Below are positions 43,539 to 44,652 of a DNA stretch of 44,652 nucleotides, one piece after another (the stretch's first letter is position 1; each line of letters opens with the position of its first letter). The DNA lies in assembly GCF_000003815.2 (NCBI RefSeq), contig NC_049993.1, positions 8,604,675 to 8,649,326 of the forward strand, in the 5' to 3' direction. The notes under the pieces were generated by a model. It did not search any database, was not told the origin of the DNA, and was given only the letters and a program-made list of their open reading frames with translations. The position numbers and the translations under genes were made by a program. Source of the DNA: Branchiostoma floridae (lineage: Eukaryota; Chordata; Leptocardii; Amphioxiformes; Branchiostomatidae).

Positions 43539-44652
43539 GTAGTTACTCAAGCAACTGGATATGGTTTTGGAAAGGGTCTGTTTCATATCCAATTGCTTGA
43601 ATAACTACTTTTTGGCATAACACTGTGTAGGTTCAGGAGCTGGAAGTCTCCCTTAATCGTCTCTATAGATCATTTAGATGAGTCGATTTTTGTCCATTCG
43701 TATTTGTTGTAATGATCTTTTTGTAGCCTGTGATAGGCTCAACATGTCACTAGAAAACAGTAAAATTGACCACGTAGACAGATAACACACCAGAGTAGTT
43801 AGCTGGCCAAAAAGTAACAGTTAAGCCTATTACTAGACATCTCCTGGACACTAGGTACTGTGTACCATATGTCTCTACTACTACTACCACTGTTAGCCTT
43901 TGGTTACCTGTCTGGTTCTAGTTGGCCCGTTCAGGTCTGGAGAAGGCACAGCAGCAGCTGGCAGCGGCGACGACAGACGCAGAACGTACGGAGGCACAGG
44001 TGGCAGTGGAGTTCCACGAACAAGTGGTCAAGGCGCTAGAGTAACAGGTCAGTTCCACAAACAGGTGGTCAAGACGCTAGAGTAATAGGTCAGCCACTGA
44101 TCATTCTACTGGGATGGATACCATGGTAGCTTGTCTTGGAATCATTGTGTTAGGCCTGTAGATCGATGGATCTTGTTACTTCTTGTTGATGGAGCTTCTT
44201 GTTACATAAGTGAGATCGCGTGGCATAATCGGCAGTGCTTTGGGGCCTGGGCTTATGCCACACACATAAAAGAACACGCCACACTTATAAAACAAGAAAT
44301 CTTTTTAAAAAAGCTGTGCCTTGCCGCGTATTTTATGTTATTTTGGTAAGTTAGACTAGATTCTACGCTTAAAAATCCCGAGTTCCACATGTCGCCCCCC
44401 TCCCCCCTCATTATCATAATTTATGTCAGATGAATTATTGGCACATTAAACAGGTTTTGTAAAACTTTTTGACCCACAATGAATATGCATTATATTTTAT
44501 TACAAACTAAGTTCCTTCTGATGCAATTTGTGATATATCTTTATATAAACATGGTGAGTTAAAGCGTAGATTTATTACGCTGGACCACATACAGTGACAT
44601 GCGTCTAGAAGAGCGTTTTAATACTCGCCTGGAATGTACCATTGTTTAACTA
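43539..44652 (+). repeat. Duplicate of 36910-38023 (ATP5F1D 3' end)
   Basis: Every base from 43539 onward equals the base 6629 positions earlier through 38006; two substitutions follow at 38007 (A to G) and 38017 (C to T). The copy covers the rest of intron 3, exon 4, the 41-bp repeat and about 600 bp of 3' flank, and runs off the window. Confidence 0.97.
43922..44044 (+). pseudogene. Second copy of ATP5F1D exon 4
   Basis: Identical to exon 4 (37293-37415), with the same acceptor (TTCTAG) and stop. Exons 1-3 are not present on this side of the gap, at least within the window. If the duplication is an assembly artefact, this is the allelic exon 4. If real, it is an orphan last exon. Confidence 0.85.

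Noticed and set aside
1-44652. CRISPR arrays, operons or prokaryotic regulatory elements
   Set aside because: No regularly spaced identical repeats with unique spacers; gene structure and repeats are those of an animal genome.

Overview
Organism. The window reads as genomic DNA of an amphioxus (Branchiostoma). The basis is a metazoan intron-containing nuclear gene, many dispersed repeats I recall from amphioxus (CCAAGCAGA-ended MITEs, a tRNA-derived SINE, the CGCG-rich marine-invertebrate repeat), and an APE-type LINE close to the Tx1 clade. The genus is an inference. The animal, eukaryotic nature is plain from the spliced gene.

Layout. Bases 1-34,480 hold no gene I can defend. They are intergenic or intronic DNA made of MITEs, SINE and LINE ends, and many local tandem duplications with units of 19 to 380 bp. 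Scattered through it are candidate regulatory motifs: exact CRE palindromes, RFX X-boxes and MEF2-type sites. Two assembly gaps lie here (16244-16343 and 22606-22926).

The one firm host gene is ATP5F1D (ATP5D), the delta subunit of mitochondrial ATP synthase F1. It is on the + strand in four exons between 34743 and 37415, with splice sites and phases that fit a 166-residue protein. Just upstream lie a 120-bp MITE with a perfect 9-bp target duplication, a ZNF143/Staf-like site and a YY1-like site. The gene body shows three local duplications: a 126-bp repeat in intron 1, a partial copy of exon 3 with its own splice acceptor, and a 41-bp repeat of the last codons and stop just after the true stop.

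From about 38.1 kb to the gap at 43439 lies a LINE. It has tandem 5' repeats, an ORF1 with three CCHC knuckles followed (after a +1 frame change) by a C4C4 zinc module and two C2H2 fingers, and an ORF2 with intact endonuclease and reverse transcriptase motifs, cut off by the gap. After that 100-N gap the sequence restarts inside ATP5F1D intron 3 and repeats 36910-38023, including exon 4, to the window end. The two copies are identical for about 1.1 kb. So the LINE sits between two copies of the end of ATP5F1D, either a real duplication or two allelic contigs placed in series.

Limits. Assignments rest on reading by eye and recalled family features. No search or fold was run.
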